Position numbers and translations under genes: made by a program. From assembly GCF_035621475.1 (NCBI RefSeq), contig NZ_CP141799.1, positions 3,150,501 to 3,214,500 on the forward strand: DNA of 64,000 bases, in the 5' to 3' direction. Under the pieces are notes generated by a model. The model was not told the origin of the DNA. It saw only the letters and a program-made list of their open reading frames with translations, and searched no databases. This DNA is from Pseudomonas paeninsulae (GTDB lineage: Bacteria; Pseudomonadota; Gammaproteobacteria; Pseudomonadales; Pseudomonadaceae). Shown piece after piece: positions 45,791 to 54,198 of this stretch. Each line of letters starts with the position of its first letter. The first letter of the stretch is position 1.

Positions 45791-45936
45791 CGGACCAAGG
45801 GAGCTGCGGCCAGCTTTTAGCAGGAGCCTAAGCCTTGCGCGGATTGACCGAAATGCACGCAAGTGTGTGCACTCGACTGAAAAAGCCGCACGCCTCGGTT
45901 AACATGCCGCACTTTCAACGCGAACAAGGCAGTTGC

Positions 45937-48072
45937 GTGGCAATCAACACCCGTGTACTCCCCCTCCTGCCTTTGCTGGCACTGTTGGTCACTGGCGAAA
46001 CCCTTGGCAACGACTTGTTCGGTGGCGACCAGGCCATGCCCGAGGTGCTGACTGCCACGCGCCTCAAGCAAACACCGGCGGCTGTACCTGGCAGCGTCAC
46101 GGTACTCGACAGCGCCTTGATCAAAGCCAGCGGTGCCCGCGACATTCCGGAATTGCTGCGCCTGGTACCAGGCATGATGGTCGGCTACCGCAACGGCAAC
46201 CAGGCTACCGCCAACTACCACGGCAGCAACGTCACCGAGGCACGCCGCCTACAGGTGCTTATCGATGGTCGCTCGGTCTATCGCCCCGGTCTGGCGAGCG
46301 TCGACTGGACGGATATTCCCGTGGCCATCGAAGACATCGAGCGGATCGAAGTGTTTCGCGGACCAAACACCGTCAGTTATGGCGCCAATGCCTTGATGGG
46401 GGTGATCAATATCCTCACCCGCCACCCCCTCGACAGCCGTGGCACGCGGCTGAAAACTGCCCAGGGCCAGCGCGGCATCCATGATTGGTACGCCAGCCAC
46501 GGCAGCGCCTGGCAGGACGGCGCACTGCGCCTGTCACTGTCCGGCCTGCAAGATGACGGCTTCGATCACGATCAGTTCGGCCGCGATTACCGCGACAGCC
46601 GCCGACTCAATCGTTTCAACCTGTCCGCCAGCCAGCAACTCGACAGCCGCCACAGCCTCGACTGGCAACTGGCGGCCAAGGAAGGCAGCAACCAGCGCCC
46701 CTATGGCTACACCCCGGTGTTCGGCGACATCGCGCCTGGCGACAAGGGCTCGGACGTCAACGCCCGCGACTACGCCGGCTCGCTGCGCTGGACCCTCGAT
46801 TTAAGCCCCGAGCATAGCCTCCATCTGCAAGGCTCGGCGCAGCACTGGCAACGCAAACAGGTGTGGCGCGCCTGCGAGGCGGAAGTCGCGTTCAGTCCGG
46901 AGCTCGGCCAGTTGTGGGATCTCAATCCTTTTTACGTGGTCAAGTTCGGCGACTATTTGAACCAGCTCAAGAGCGACCCCGGCAATGCCGTGCTGCCAGC
47001 GGGAACAACCCAGGAGCAGACGCTGGCCGGCGCGGTGCTGGCCCAACTCGACGGCGGTGCCGCGGCCCCCGTTTGCGGCGACGTCAACCAGAGCATGCGC
47101 GAGACCCGCTACGATTTCGAATTGCAGGACACCCTGAGCCTGTCCGACAACCTGCGCCTGCTCAGCGGCCTGGGCTATCGCTACGATCATGCCGACTCAG
47201 AGACCTATTTCAACGGTGCATTGAGCAACCACATCTGGCGCCTGTTCGGCCACCTGGAGTGGCAGCTCGGCGCCCACTGGCTGGTGCAGGGCGGCGCCAT
47301 GCTGGAAGACGACCAGCTTTCAGGCAGCTCGCTGACCCCACGCATTGCCGTCAACTACCTGATCACGCCGCGCCACGGCCTGCGCGCGGTGTACTCCGAA
47401 GCCGTGCGCTCGCCGGACATGTACGAGAACAACGTCGACTGGCGCTACCGCGTGCGCAACCTGCAGCCGCAGGCCTTCGGCCAGAGCAGCGCGACCTACT
47501 TCGCCCGCTCCCGCGGCCCCGGCGACCTCGACCAGGAAATCATGCGTTCGCGTGAACTGGGCTACAACGGCTCGTTCGCCGATGCTGGCATCACCCTGGA
47601 TATCAAGCTGTTCTACGACGAAATCCACGGCATGATCAGCGAGCCACTGCGCAACGACCGGTTCTTCCCGAGCAACGACAACCGCATGCGTTTCAGCGGT
47701 ACCGAGACCCAAATCGACTGGCAACTCAGCCATGCCGACCGCCTGCGCCTGAGCTACGCCTACGTCGACTTCAGCGCCAGCAGTCGCCTCGATCGGCGTC
47801 TCACCGCGCGCAACAGTGGCTCCGCTGGCTGGCTGCGCGACTGGGGCCAGGGCTGGTCGAGCGCCCTGTTCTATTACGGCGCCGACCAACTCAATCAATA
47901 CCGCTTCGAACGATTGGACCTGCGCGTTGCCAAACATATCGCCATTGGCGGCGCCGCCCTGGAACTGGCCGGGGTCTTGCAGCAGCGCCTCGACGATGAG
48001 CCGCTGACCTGGCAAGAAAATAACCACGACCAACGACACCTGCTGTATTTCAGCGCGGAGCTAGACTTCTAG
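45937..48072 (+). CDS. TonB-dependent outer-membrane receptor
   Basis: From a GTG at 45937 (AAGG upstream) the protein has 711 residues. The signal peptide is VAINTRVLPLLPLLALLVTG. The plug domain follows, with PEVLTATRLKQTPAAVPGSV near the N-terminus (TonB-box region), ARDIPELLRLVPGMMVGY, VLIDGRSVYRP, IERIEVFRGPNTVSYGANALMGVINI. The rest is a 22-strand barrel ending in LYFSAELDF with a terminal Phe. ATG codons at 45904 and 45847 are alternative starts. The ligand cannot be read. It is followed without a gap by a binding-protein gene and a sensor kinase, an unusual and suggestive arrangement. Confidence 0.9.
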   Translation: MAINTRVLPLLPLLALLVTGETLGNDLFGGDQAMPEVLTATRLKQTPAAVPGSVTVLDSALIKASGARDIPELLRLVPGMMVGYRNGNQATANYHGSNVTEARRLQVLIDGRSVYRPGLASVDWTDIPVAIEDIERIEVFRGPNTVSYGANALMGVINILTRHPLDSRGTRLKTAQGQRGIHDWYASHGSAWQDGALRLSLSGLQDDGFDHDQFGRDYRDSRRLNRFNLSASQQLDSRHSLDWQLAAKEGSNQRPYGYTPVFGDIAPGDKGSDVNARDYAGSLRWTLDLSPEHSLHLQGSAQHWQRKQVWRACEAEVAFSPELGQLWDLNPFYVVKFGDYLNQLKSDPGNAVLPAGTTQEQTLAGAVLAQLDGGAAAPVCGDVNQSMRETRYDFELQDTLSLSDNLRLLSGLGYRYDHADSETYFNGALSNHIWRLFGHLEWQLGAHWLVQGGAMLEDDQLSGSSLTPRIAVNYLITPRHGLRAVYSEAVRSPDMYENNVDWRYRVRNLQPQAFGQSSATYFARSRGPGDLDQEIMRSRELGYNGSFADAGITLDIKLFYDEIHGMISEPLRNDRFFPSNDNRMRFSGTETQIDWQLSHADRLRLSYAYVDFSASSRLDRRLTARNSGSAGWLRDWGQGWSSALFYYGADQLNQYRFERLDLRVAKHIAIGGAALELAGVLQQRLDDEPLTWQENNHDQRHLLYFSAELDF

Positions 48073-48073
48073 G

Positions 48074-48997
48074 ATGGATTATCCCCCCTCACGGATGAGC
48101 CCCATGCGATATTCATGGATGCGGCCCTGGCTCCTATTCTGCTGCCTGTTGTGCAGCGTGCCGTTGCGTGCTGCCGATATCATCCTCAGCAGCGCCGAAG
48201 ACAACCCAGCCATACGCGCATTCAGCGCTGCCCTGGCCGAGCTGCGGCCGCTGGATCGAGTGCAGTTCAAGCCGCTTGCACAACTGCCGAGCCCCGCACA
48301 AATCCCCGCCGATACCCGCCTGATCCTGCTCGACCTGCAAGCCCTCGACTGGCGCCTGAGCACTTCCGGCCCACCGACCCTGATGCTGCGCATCAGTCGG
48401 CTGCACGCCCAGGAACGCCTCGGCAATCGCCGCCCGGCACATATCAGCCTGCTCTGGAGCGACCCGGCTCCCGCCCGCCAATTGCGCCTGACACGCTTGC
48501 TCTTACCGCAGGCGCAACGGATCGGTGTGCTTTACGACGAGCACAGCCAGTTCCTGCTCGACGAACTGCGCCGCGCCGCCACGCCGCTAGGGCTGGAGAT
48601 CGTTGGCCAAGCCTGGCCGGACAGCCGTGACAATCGGCCCCTGCTGGCCCTGTTGCAACGCAGTGACCTGCTGTTCGGTGTGAACGATGAGGACCTGTTC
48701 AATCCACGCACAGCGAAGAACCTGCTGCTTACCAGCTACGCCCAACAGCGCGCCATGATCGGCCCCAACTCCAGTTTCGTGCGCGCCGGCAGCCTAGCGA
48801 GTATTTACAGCGACCAGCAAGACTGGCTGAACAGCCTCAATCAACTGCTCGACCAGCCACCGCAGAGCTGGCCGCGCAGCGCCTACCCCGCCTATTTCAA
48901 AGTACTCGGCAACCGCCAGGTGGCACGCGCACTGGCCATAGAATTGGCCGATGACGCCAGCCTGGCGCAGCAAGTGGCTGAAGGAGAAAACCGATGA
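48074..48997 (+). CDS. Periplasmic ABC-type substrate-binding protein (ABC_sub_bind family)
   Basis: The product has up to 307 residues; starts at 48074, 48095 and 48104 are all possible. Hydrophobic sequence MRPWLLFCCLLCSVPLRAAD is a signal peptide. The rest matches the PF04392-type binding proteins: RLILLDLQAL, RIGVLYDEHSQFLLDELRRAATPLGLEIVGQAW and AMIGPNSSFVRAGSLASIYSD. No permease or ATPase gene is near, so it need not serve transport. Its stop overlaps the start of the hybrid kinase gene in ATGA. I infer that it hands a ligand to the kinase's periplasmic domain, but this is a hypothesis. Confidence 0.82.
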   Translation: MDYPPSRMSPMRYSWMRPWLLFCCLLCSVPLRAADIILSSAEDNPAIRAFSAALAELRPLDRVQFKPLAQLPSPAQIPADTRLILLDLQALDWRLSTSGPPTLMLRISRLHAQERLGNRRPAHISLLWSDPAPARQLRLTRLLLPQAQRIGVLYDEHSQFLLDELRRAATPLGLEIVGQAWPDSRDNRPLLALLQRSDLLFGVNDEDLFNPRTAKNLLLTSYAQQRAMIGPNSSFVRAGSLASIYSDQQDWLNSLNQLLDQPPQSWPRSAYPAYFKVLGNRQVARALAIELADDASLAQQVAEGENR

Positions 48998-50922
48998 AGC
49001 TGGGCCGTGACTGGGACATCCATACCCGCACGCAGTTGATCAGTGTCGGTCCGGCGCTGTTGATGACCCTGCTGCTGACTGGGTTTTTCACCTTAGTGCG
49101 CCTACAGGATCTGCGCCAAGAGCTCGACCACACCGGCCAGTTGATTGCCAGTCAACTGGCACCGGCGACCGAATACGGGGTTATCTCCGGCAACCTGGAG
49201 GTGCTCAACTCCCTGCTACAGGCCACCTTGAAGACCCCGCACGTGCGCTTTCTCGAAGTGCGTGACCACGCCGACAACATCCTGGTGTATGTCGAACAGC
49301 CCAACAGCAATGGCCAGGGCAAGGCACAGGTGGAAATCTTCCATGCGCCCATTCATCTGCAGCGGATCGCGCTGGACAGCGACTTTCTGCAATCCCCGAC
49401 TGCCGAGCCGGGACAAGCTGACGAGCATAACCTTGGTCGTGTCGTGGTCGGCATGTCGAATGACGCCTTCAACACCCGTCAACAGGAAATCCTTCTTAAA
49501 GCCGCGGCCCTGGCGCTGCTTGCCCTGTTCCTGACCTTTATCCTCGCCCGCCGCCTGGCGCGCCGCCTGTCGCAACCCCTGAGCGCCATGGGCGATGCTG
49601 TCACGGCGATCCAGGGCGGCGACTACCACACCGCCCTACCCGAACCCGAGGATGGCGAGCTGGGCGCCCTGGCTCGGCACATCAATAACCTGGCCAATGG
49701 CCTGAATCGCGCCAGCCTCGAGCAGGAGCAAGCCATGGCGCTGCTAATCAAGGCACGCGAAGAGTCGGAGCAGGCCAACAGTGCCAAATCCGACTTCCTG
49801 GCCATGATGAGCCACGAACTGCGCACCCCGATGAATGGTGTACTGGGCATGCTGCAGCTGCTGGAAACCACCGAGATGACCCAGGAACAGGAGGAATATG
49901 CGGCGCTGGCTACCGAGTCCACCGAACACCTGCTGAAAGTCATCAACGACATTCTCGACTTCTCGCGCATCGAGCGCGGGGCACTGGAACTGGAATGCAT
50001 TCCCTTCAACCTGCTGGAACTGGTGCAGGCTTGCGTACAGGTGTTCCAGCACAGTGCCCAGCAACGCGGCCTGGAACTGCAACTGGACACCCAGGGCGGC
50101 CTGGAGTCGCTTGAGGTTCAAGGCGACCCGACGCGCATTCGGCAGATCCTGGTCAACCTGATCGGCAATGCGCTGAAGTTCACCGAAGCCGGCAGTATCC
50201 GCGTGCAAACCCGCTGGCAAGCGCTGGATGATCAGGTGCTGTGGCTCACCTGTGCGGTGCACGACAGTGGCATAGGCATCTCGGCCGAACGCCTGGAGCA
50301 TATGTTCGACGCCTTCCAGCAGGCTGATACCTCGATCTCCCGGCGTTACGGCGGTACCGGCCTGGGCTTGCCAATCGCCCGCACCCTGGCCGAACGCATG
50401 GGCGGCACCCTACGCGGCGAAAGCCAGGAGCAATGCGGCTCGGTATTCACCCTGGAAATACCCCTACCCTTCTCCCGCCAGCTCCGCCAGATCACCGCCA
50501 ATGCCCCGGCACAAGAGCACCAGGGACAAGATCGGGAAGTACTCCTGGTCGAGGATAACCCGGTCAACCAGACCGTGATCGAGGCCATGTTGCGCAGCCT
50601 CGGGTACCAGGTCTGCCTGGTCGGCGATGGTGCCCAAGCGGTGCACAGTGCAGAGCGCCAGCACTTTGCCGCCATCCTGATGGATTGCCGTCTGCCGATC
50701 ATGGATGGCTATGAAGCCACCCGACAAATTCGTCGCCTCGCGGGGCAGGCCGATACACCGATCATCGCCCTCACCGCCAATGCCTTGCAGGGCGATCGCG
50801 AGACATGCCTGGATGCAGGCATGAATGATTACCTGGCCAAACCCTTCAAGCGCGCCGATCTGCAACGGGTACTGCTACGCTGGCTGCCACCCCGACCTTC
50901 GACCAGTGTTCAAGACAACTAA
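48994..50922 (+). CDS. Hybrid sensor histidine kinase (BarA/GacS-like, no Hpt)
   Basis: The 642-residue protein has TM1 near 16-38, a periplasmic domain of about 125 residues (CHASE8-like, TGQLIASQLAPATEYGVISG), TM2 near 168-188 and HAMP. The HisKA domain has His274 in MMSHELRTPMNG, and the HATPase has NALKFTE, DSGIGIS and YGGTGLGLPIA. A receiver domain follows with Asp564 in ILMDCRLPIMDGYEA. There is no Hpt domain, so phosphate must pass to a separate Hpt protein. By size and its place just before fabA this matches the P. aeruginosa PA1611 kinase, reported to work with RetS and HptB in the Gac/Rsm network; that link is from memory and homology. Confidence 0.92.
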   Translation: MKLGRDWDIHTRTQLISVGPALLMTLLLTGFFTLVRLQDLRQELDHTGQLIASQLAPATEYGVISGNLEVLNSLLQATLKTPHVRFLEVRDHADNILVYVEQPNSNGQGKAQVEIFHAPIHLQRIALDSDFLQSPTAEPGQADEHNLGRVVVGMSNDAFNTRQQEILLKAAALALLALFLTFILARRLARRLSQPLSAMGDAVTAIQGGDYHTALPEPEDGELGALARHINNLANGLNRASLEQEQAMALLIKAREESEQANSAKSDFLAMMSHELRTPMNGVLGMLQLLETTEMTQEQEEYAALATESTEHLLKVINDILDFSRIERGALELECIPFNLLELVQACVQVFQHSAQQRGLELQLDTQGGLESLEVQGDPTRIRQILVNLIGNALKFTEAGSIRVQTRWQALDDQVLWLTCAVHDSGIGISAERLEHMFDAFQQADTSISRRYGGTGLGLPIARTLAERMGGTLRGESQEQCGSVFTLEIPLPFSRQLRQITANAPAQEHQGQDREVLLVEDNPVNQTVIEAMLRSLGYQVCLVGDGAQAVHSAERQHFAAILMDCRLPIMDGYEATRQIRRLAGQADTPIIALTANALQGDRETCLDAGMNDYLAKPFKRADLQRVLLRWLPPRPSTSVQDN

Positions 50923-51129
50923 AGTGTTGCAGGCTTGACCTGCATAGGCTTACCAATGCGCCCCTCTGTGGCAAGATGTCGGGTACGGATTACCGCTTAC
51001 TCAGCGCGCTGTGACTTTCACCACAACGCAACAGTCTATGACTAGGCTACCGGTAGACGCACAATAGTGGCGTGACCGCCCAGGACGATTCACCCAGCCT
51101 TGGCGCATGGGAAATATTGAGGAGCTCGC

Positions 51130-51645
51130 ATGACCAAACAAAACGCCTTCACCCGGGAAGACCTGTTGCGCTGCAGCCGCGGCGAACTGTTCGGCCCAGG
51201 TAATGCGCAATTGCCCGCCCCGAACATGCTGATGATCGACCGCATCACCCACATCAGCGACACTGGCGGCAAGTATGGCAAGGGCGAGATCGTTGCAGAA
51301 CTCGATATCACCCCGGACCTGTGGTTCTTCGGTTGTCACTTCGAAGGCGACCCAGTGATGCCAGGCTGCCTTGGCCTCGACGCCATGTGGCAGTTGGTCG
51401 GTTTCTTCCTCGGCTGGCAAGGCAACCCAGGCCGCGGTCGTGCGCTCGGCTCGGGCGACGTAAAGTTCTTTGGTCAGATACTACCGACGGCCAAGACAGT
51501 GACCTATAACATACAGATCAAACGCACCATTACCCGCTCGCTGATCCTGGCCATCGCCGATGGCACCGTCAGCGTCGATGGCCGTGAGATCTACAGCGCC
51601 GAAGGCTTGCGCGTCGGCCTGTTCACTTCTACCGACAGTTTTTAA
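51130..51645 (+). CDS. fabA: 3-hydroxyacyl-ACP dehydratase/isomerase FabA
   Basis: The 171-residue enzyme has His70 and Asp84 of the active site in [23 protein letters not shown], exactly at the E. coli FabA positions. It dehydrates 3-hydroxydecanoyl-ACP and isomerises trans-2 to cis-3-decenoyl-ACP, the branch point of anaerobic unsaturated fatty acid synthesis. GAGGAG precedes the ATG. fabB follows after 12 bases, the classic Pseudomonas fabAB operon. The 207-base upstream gap must hold its promoter, but no clear box is seen; a partial palindrome, GTGACTTTCAC, is near 51011. Confidence 0.97.
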   Translation: MTKQNAFTREDLLRCSRGELFGPGNAQLPAPNMLMIDRITHISDTGGKYGKGEIVAELDITPDLWFFGCHFEGDPVMPGCLGLDAMWQLVGFFLGWQGNPGRGRALGSGDVKFFGQILPTAKTVTYNIQIKRTITRSLILAIADGTVSVDGREIYSAEGLRVGLFTSTDSF

Positions 51646-51657
51646 AGGATTCCCCCC

Positions 51658-52878
51658 ATGCGTCGCGTCGTGATTACTGGCCTGGGCATTGTTTCCTGCC
51701 TGGGCAATGACAAAGAAGCCGTCTCCGCTAGCCTTCGCGCTGGCAAGTCGGGCATCCGCTTCAATCCTGAATACGCCGAGAAGGGCCTGCGCAGCCAGGT
51801 TTCCGGCTCCGTCGACCTGAATCTGGAAGAGCTGATCGACCGCAAGGTCTACCGCTTCATGGGCGATGCGGCTGCCTTCGCCTACCTGTCCATGCAACAG
51901 GCCATCGCCGATGCGGGCCTCAGTGCCGAGCAAGTATCCAACCCGCGGGTCGGCCTGATCGCCGGCTCCGGTGGTGCTTCGACCTTCAACCAGATGGAAG
52001 CCATGGACATCCTGCGCGAGAAAGGCGTCAAGCGTGTCGGCCCCTACCGCGTACCGCGGACCATGGGTAGCACCGTTTCCGCCTGCCTGGCCACCCCCTT
52101 CAAGATCAAGGGTGTCAACTACTCCATCTCCTCGGCCTGCGCCACTAGCGCCCACTGCATCGGCAACGCCATGGAGCAGATCCAGCTGGGCAAGCAGGAC
52201 ATGGTTTTCGCCGGCGGCGGCGAAGAAGAGCACTGGAGTCAGAGCTTCCTGTTCGACGCCATGGGCGCCCTCTCCACTCAGTACAATGACACCCCGGACA
52301 AGGCCTCGCGGGCCTACGACGCCAAGCGTGACGGTTTCGTCATCGCCGGTGGCGGCGGCATGGTGGTGGTCGAAGAGCTGGAGCATGCGCTCAAGCGTGG
52401 CGCCAAGATCTATGCGGAAGTCGTCGGTTACGGCGCTACCTCCGATGGCTACGACATGGTTGCCCCGAGCGGCGAAGGCGCTGTGCGCTGCATGCAGCAG
52501 GCGCTGGCCACCGTGGATACGCCAATTGACTACCTGAACACCCACGGCACCTCGACCCCGGTCGGCGACGTCGCGGAAAGCCGCGCAGTGCGCGAAGTGT
52601 TCGGCGCCAAGGCCCCGCCCATCAGCTCGACCAAGAGCCTGACCGGCCACTCCCTGGGTGCTGCCGGCGTCCAGGAAGCGATCTACTGCATGCTGATGAT
52701 GGAAGGCAACTTCATCGCCGGCTCGGTCAATATCGACGAAATCGATCCGGAAATCGCCGACCTGCCGATTCAGCGCAGCACCGTCGAGAATGCCAAGATC
52801 GACACCGTCATGAGCAACAGCTTCGGCTTCGGTGGCACCAACGCCACCCTGGTACTCAAGCGTTGGACCGGCAAGTAG
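51658..52878 (+). CDS. fabB: 3-oxoacyl-ACP synthase I FabB
   Basis: The 406-residue enzyme carries the Cys-His-His triad: Cys161 in [12 protein letters not shown], His296 in [11 protein letters not shown] and His331 in [13 protein letters not shown], two residues offset from E. coli Cys163, His298, His333. It elongates cis-3-decenoyl-ACP made by FabA and so completes the unsaturated branch. AAGGA precedes the ATG, twelve bases after fabA. A strong terminator follows. On the opposite strand a long open frame exists but has no coding features. Confidence 0.98.
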   Translation: MRRVVITGLGIVSCLGNDKEAVSASLRAGKSGIRFNPEYAEKGLRSQVSGSVDLNLEELIDRKVYRFMGDAAAFAYLSMQQAIADAGLSAEQVSNPRVGLIAGSGGASTFNQMEAMDILREKGVKRVGPYRVPRTMGSTVSACLATPFKIKGVNYSISSACATSAHCIGNAMEQIQLGKQDMVFAGGGEEEHWSQSFLFDAMGALSTQYNDTPDKASRAYDAKRDGFVIAGGGGMVVVEELEHALKRGAKIYAEVVGYGATSDGYDMVAPSGEGAVRCMQQALATVDTPIDYLNTHGTSTPVGDVAESRAVREVFGAKAPPISSTKSLTGHSLGAAGVQEAIYCMLMMEGNFIAGSVNIDEIDPEIADLPIQRSTVENAKIDTVMSNSFGFGGTNATLVLKRWTGK

Positions 52879-52950
52879 GCTGGATCGAAAGCTGAGGCCG
52901 CCGGATAAGGTGCATGGATGCACCTGATGCAACCGAGTAACAGCAAACGA

Positions 52951-52985
52951 CAAAGGGCGCCCAATCGGGCGCCCTTTGTTTTTGT
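52951..52985. terminator. Strong bidirectional terminator after fabB
   Basis: CAAAGGGCGCC and GGCGCCCTTTG form a perfect GC-rich stem, then TTTTTGT on the plus strand. It separates the convergent fabB and MddA-like genes. Confidence 0.9.
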
Positions 52986-52992
52986 CTGGCCT

Positions 52993-53754
52993 TCAGGCCG
53001 CTTCTTCAACTTCTTCAATCCGTTTGGCTTTCCTGAAGCGTGGCAGCAGCATGGGCATCTGCTGGCGATAGGCCCGATACTCCGGATGAACCCGGAGCAG
53101 ATCGCGCGCCTCCAGGAAGATGCCGATCAGGATATAAACGCTGGTCAGTATGGCAAACAGCAGGTGCGCTACCGTCATCTGCGCAGTGCACCAGAAGACG
53201 AAGAACCAGCCCAGGTAGAGCGGATGACGCAACAGCTTGTAGGCCGCCGGGGTTTGGAACGGCAACGCGGTGTAAGGCTTGCCCAGCAGCTGCAACCAGA
53301 CCTGACGCAAACCGAACAGGTCGAAGTGGTTGATCAGGAAGGTGCTGTACAACACCAGCGCCCAACCAAAACCAAAGCCCGCCGCCAGCAGCAACTGGCC
53401 ACTGCGATTGTCAACCTGCCAGATGACGCCACCCATGGGTTGCCAGAAATAGAACAACGCGATCAACGCCAGGCTGGAGAGCAGTACATAGGTGCTGCGT
53501 TCAGCCTCCTGGGGAATCATCCTCGCCCACCACGCTTTGAAGGCCGGGCGGGCCATCACGCCGTGCTGGATGGCAAACACCGCCAACAGCAGTGCATTGA
53601 TCACCATGGCGTTGCCCAAGGCCATTTCGCCAACCCCATCGATGCTACGGGGCACCAATGGCAAATTGCCTATAAAAGCGATGGCGTACAGGAAGGTGGC
53701 GAAAAACACGGCATAACTGCCGACGCCGTAGATAAAGATCGCAAGGCGTTTCAT
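52993..53754 (-). CDS. Isoprenylcysteine-type membrane methyltransferase (MddA-like)
   Basis: The 253-residue protein has about five to six membrane segments. The C-terminal part has the family motif KLLRHPLYLGWFFVFWCTAQMTVAHLLF, then LEARDLLRVHPEYRAYRQQMPMLLPRF, the SAM-binding signature of the ICMT/PEMT group. Inner sequence LNHFDLFGLRQVWLQLLGK-like (LINHFDLFGLRQVW) is characteristic of MddA, which methylates methanethiol to dimethyl sulfide. I call it MddA-like because it fits in length and motif, but substrate specificity cannot be proved. AGAGG precedes the ATG. Confidence 0.8.
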   Translation of the reverse strand: MKRLAIFIYGVGSYAVFFATFLYAIAFIGNLPLVPRSIDGVGEMALGNAMVINALLLAVFAIQHGVMARPAFKAWWARMIPQEAERSTYVLLSSLALIALFYFWQPMGGVIWQVDNRSGQLLLAAGFGFGWALVLYSTFLINHFDLFGLRQVWLQLLGKPYTALPFQTPAAYKLLRHPLYLGWFFVFWCTAQMTVAHLLFAILTSVYILIGIFLEARDLLRVHPEYRAYRQQMPMLLPRFRKAKRIEEVEEAA

Positions 53755-53806
53755 GGTTTAGACCTCTTGGTTACCGTACCGCATGGGCCGGTTCGAGCAT
53801 GCTGGG

Positions 53807-54082
53807 TTAAACAGCGGCACAACGGAGATCGAACACACGGCTGACGTCATGGATGCTGTCTGCCGCAAACCCACGGATCTGCCCATGGCGACGGATCAGC
53901 GCCGAACTCTTCGCCGGGAAGATACAGAACGGTTTGTCGTCGGCGACATAGGCGTGCAGCCAGTGGATGTCGCCGCCCAGGCACTTGAATGCCTGGTGCG
54001 AGTGCCGCGCGACGAGGCTCAGCTCGCGCGGCCCCATCTGCCCGGCATTGGCCATTGGGCGTTCGATTACGTAGCGTTTCAT
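53807..54082 (-). CDS. DUF4242 domain-containing small protein
   Basis: The 91-residue product begins MKRYVIERPMANAGQMGPRELS, the start of the DUF4242 (SCO4226-like) pattern, with SHQAFKCLGGDIHWLHAYVADDKPFCIFPA in the middle and HGQIRGFAADSIHDVSRVFDL near the end. One studied member binds nickel through histidines; the role in Gram-negative cells is unknown. The C-terminus RCAAV is short and ordinary. AGGA precedes the ATG. It is not fused or frame-shifted. Confidence 0.82.
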   Translation of the reverse strand: MKRYVIERPMANAGQMGPRELSLVARHSHQAFKCLGGDIHWLHAYVADDKPFCIFPAKSSALIRRHGQIRGFAADSIHDVSRVFDLRCAAV

Positions 54083-54198
54083 CCGGAGTTCCTGCCTCTG
54101 TCTTGCAAAGCTGCAGGGTTATCTGCAGTCGAAGTCAGGTTGCGCCGCGTGTGTATCAGGATCACGGCGTACAACACACAGTTTGTATGCGCTTGGTT

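Noticed and set aside
50923..51129. PsrA- or DesT-type operator before fabA
   Set aside because: Only a short partial palindrome (GTGACTTTCAC) is visible; it does not match a known operator well enough to call.
51481..52953. 490-codon open frame opposite fabA-fabB on the minus strand
   Set aside because: It is the typical complementary shadow of a high-GC gene: low-complexity Gly/Ala/Val/His sequence, no known motif, and fabB is certain on the other strand.
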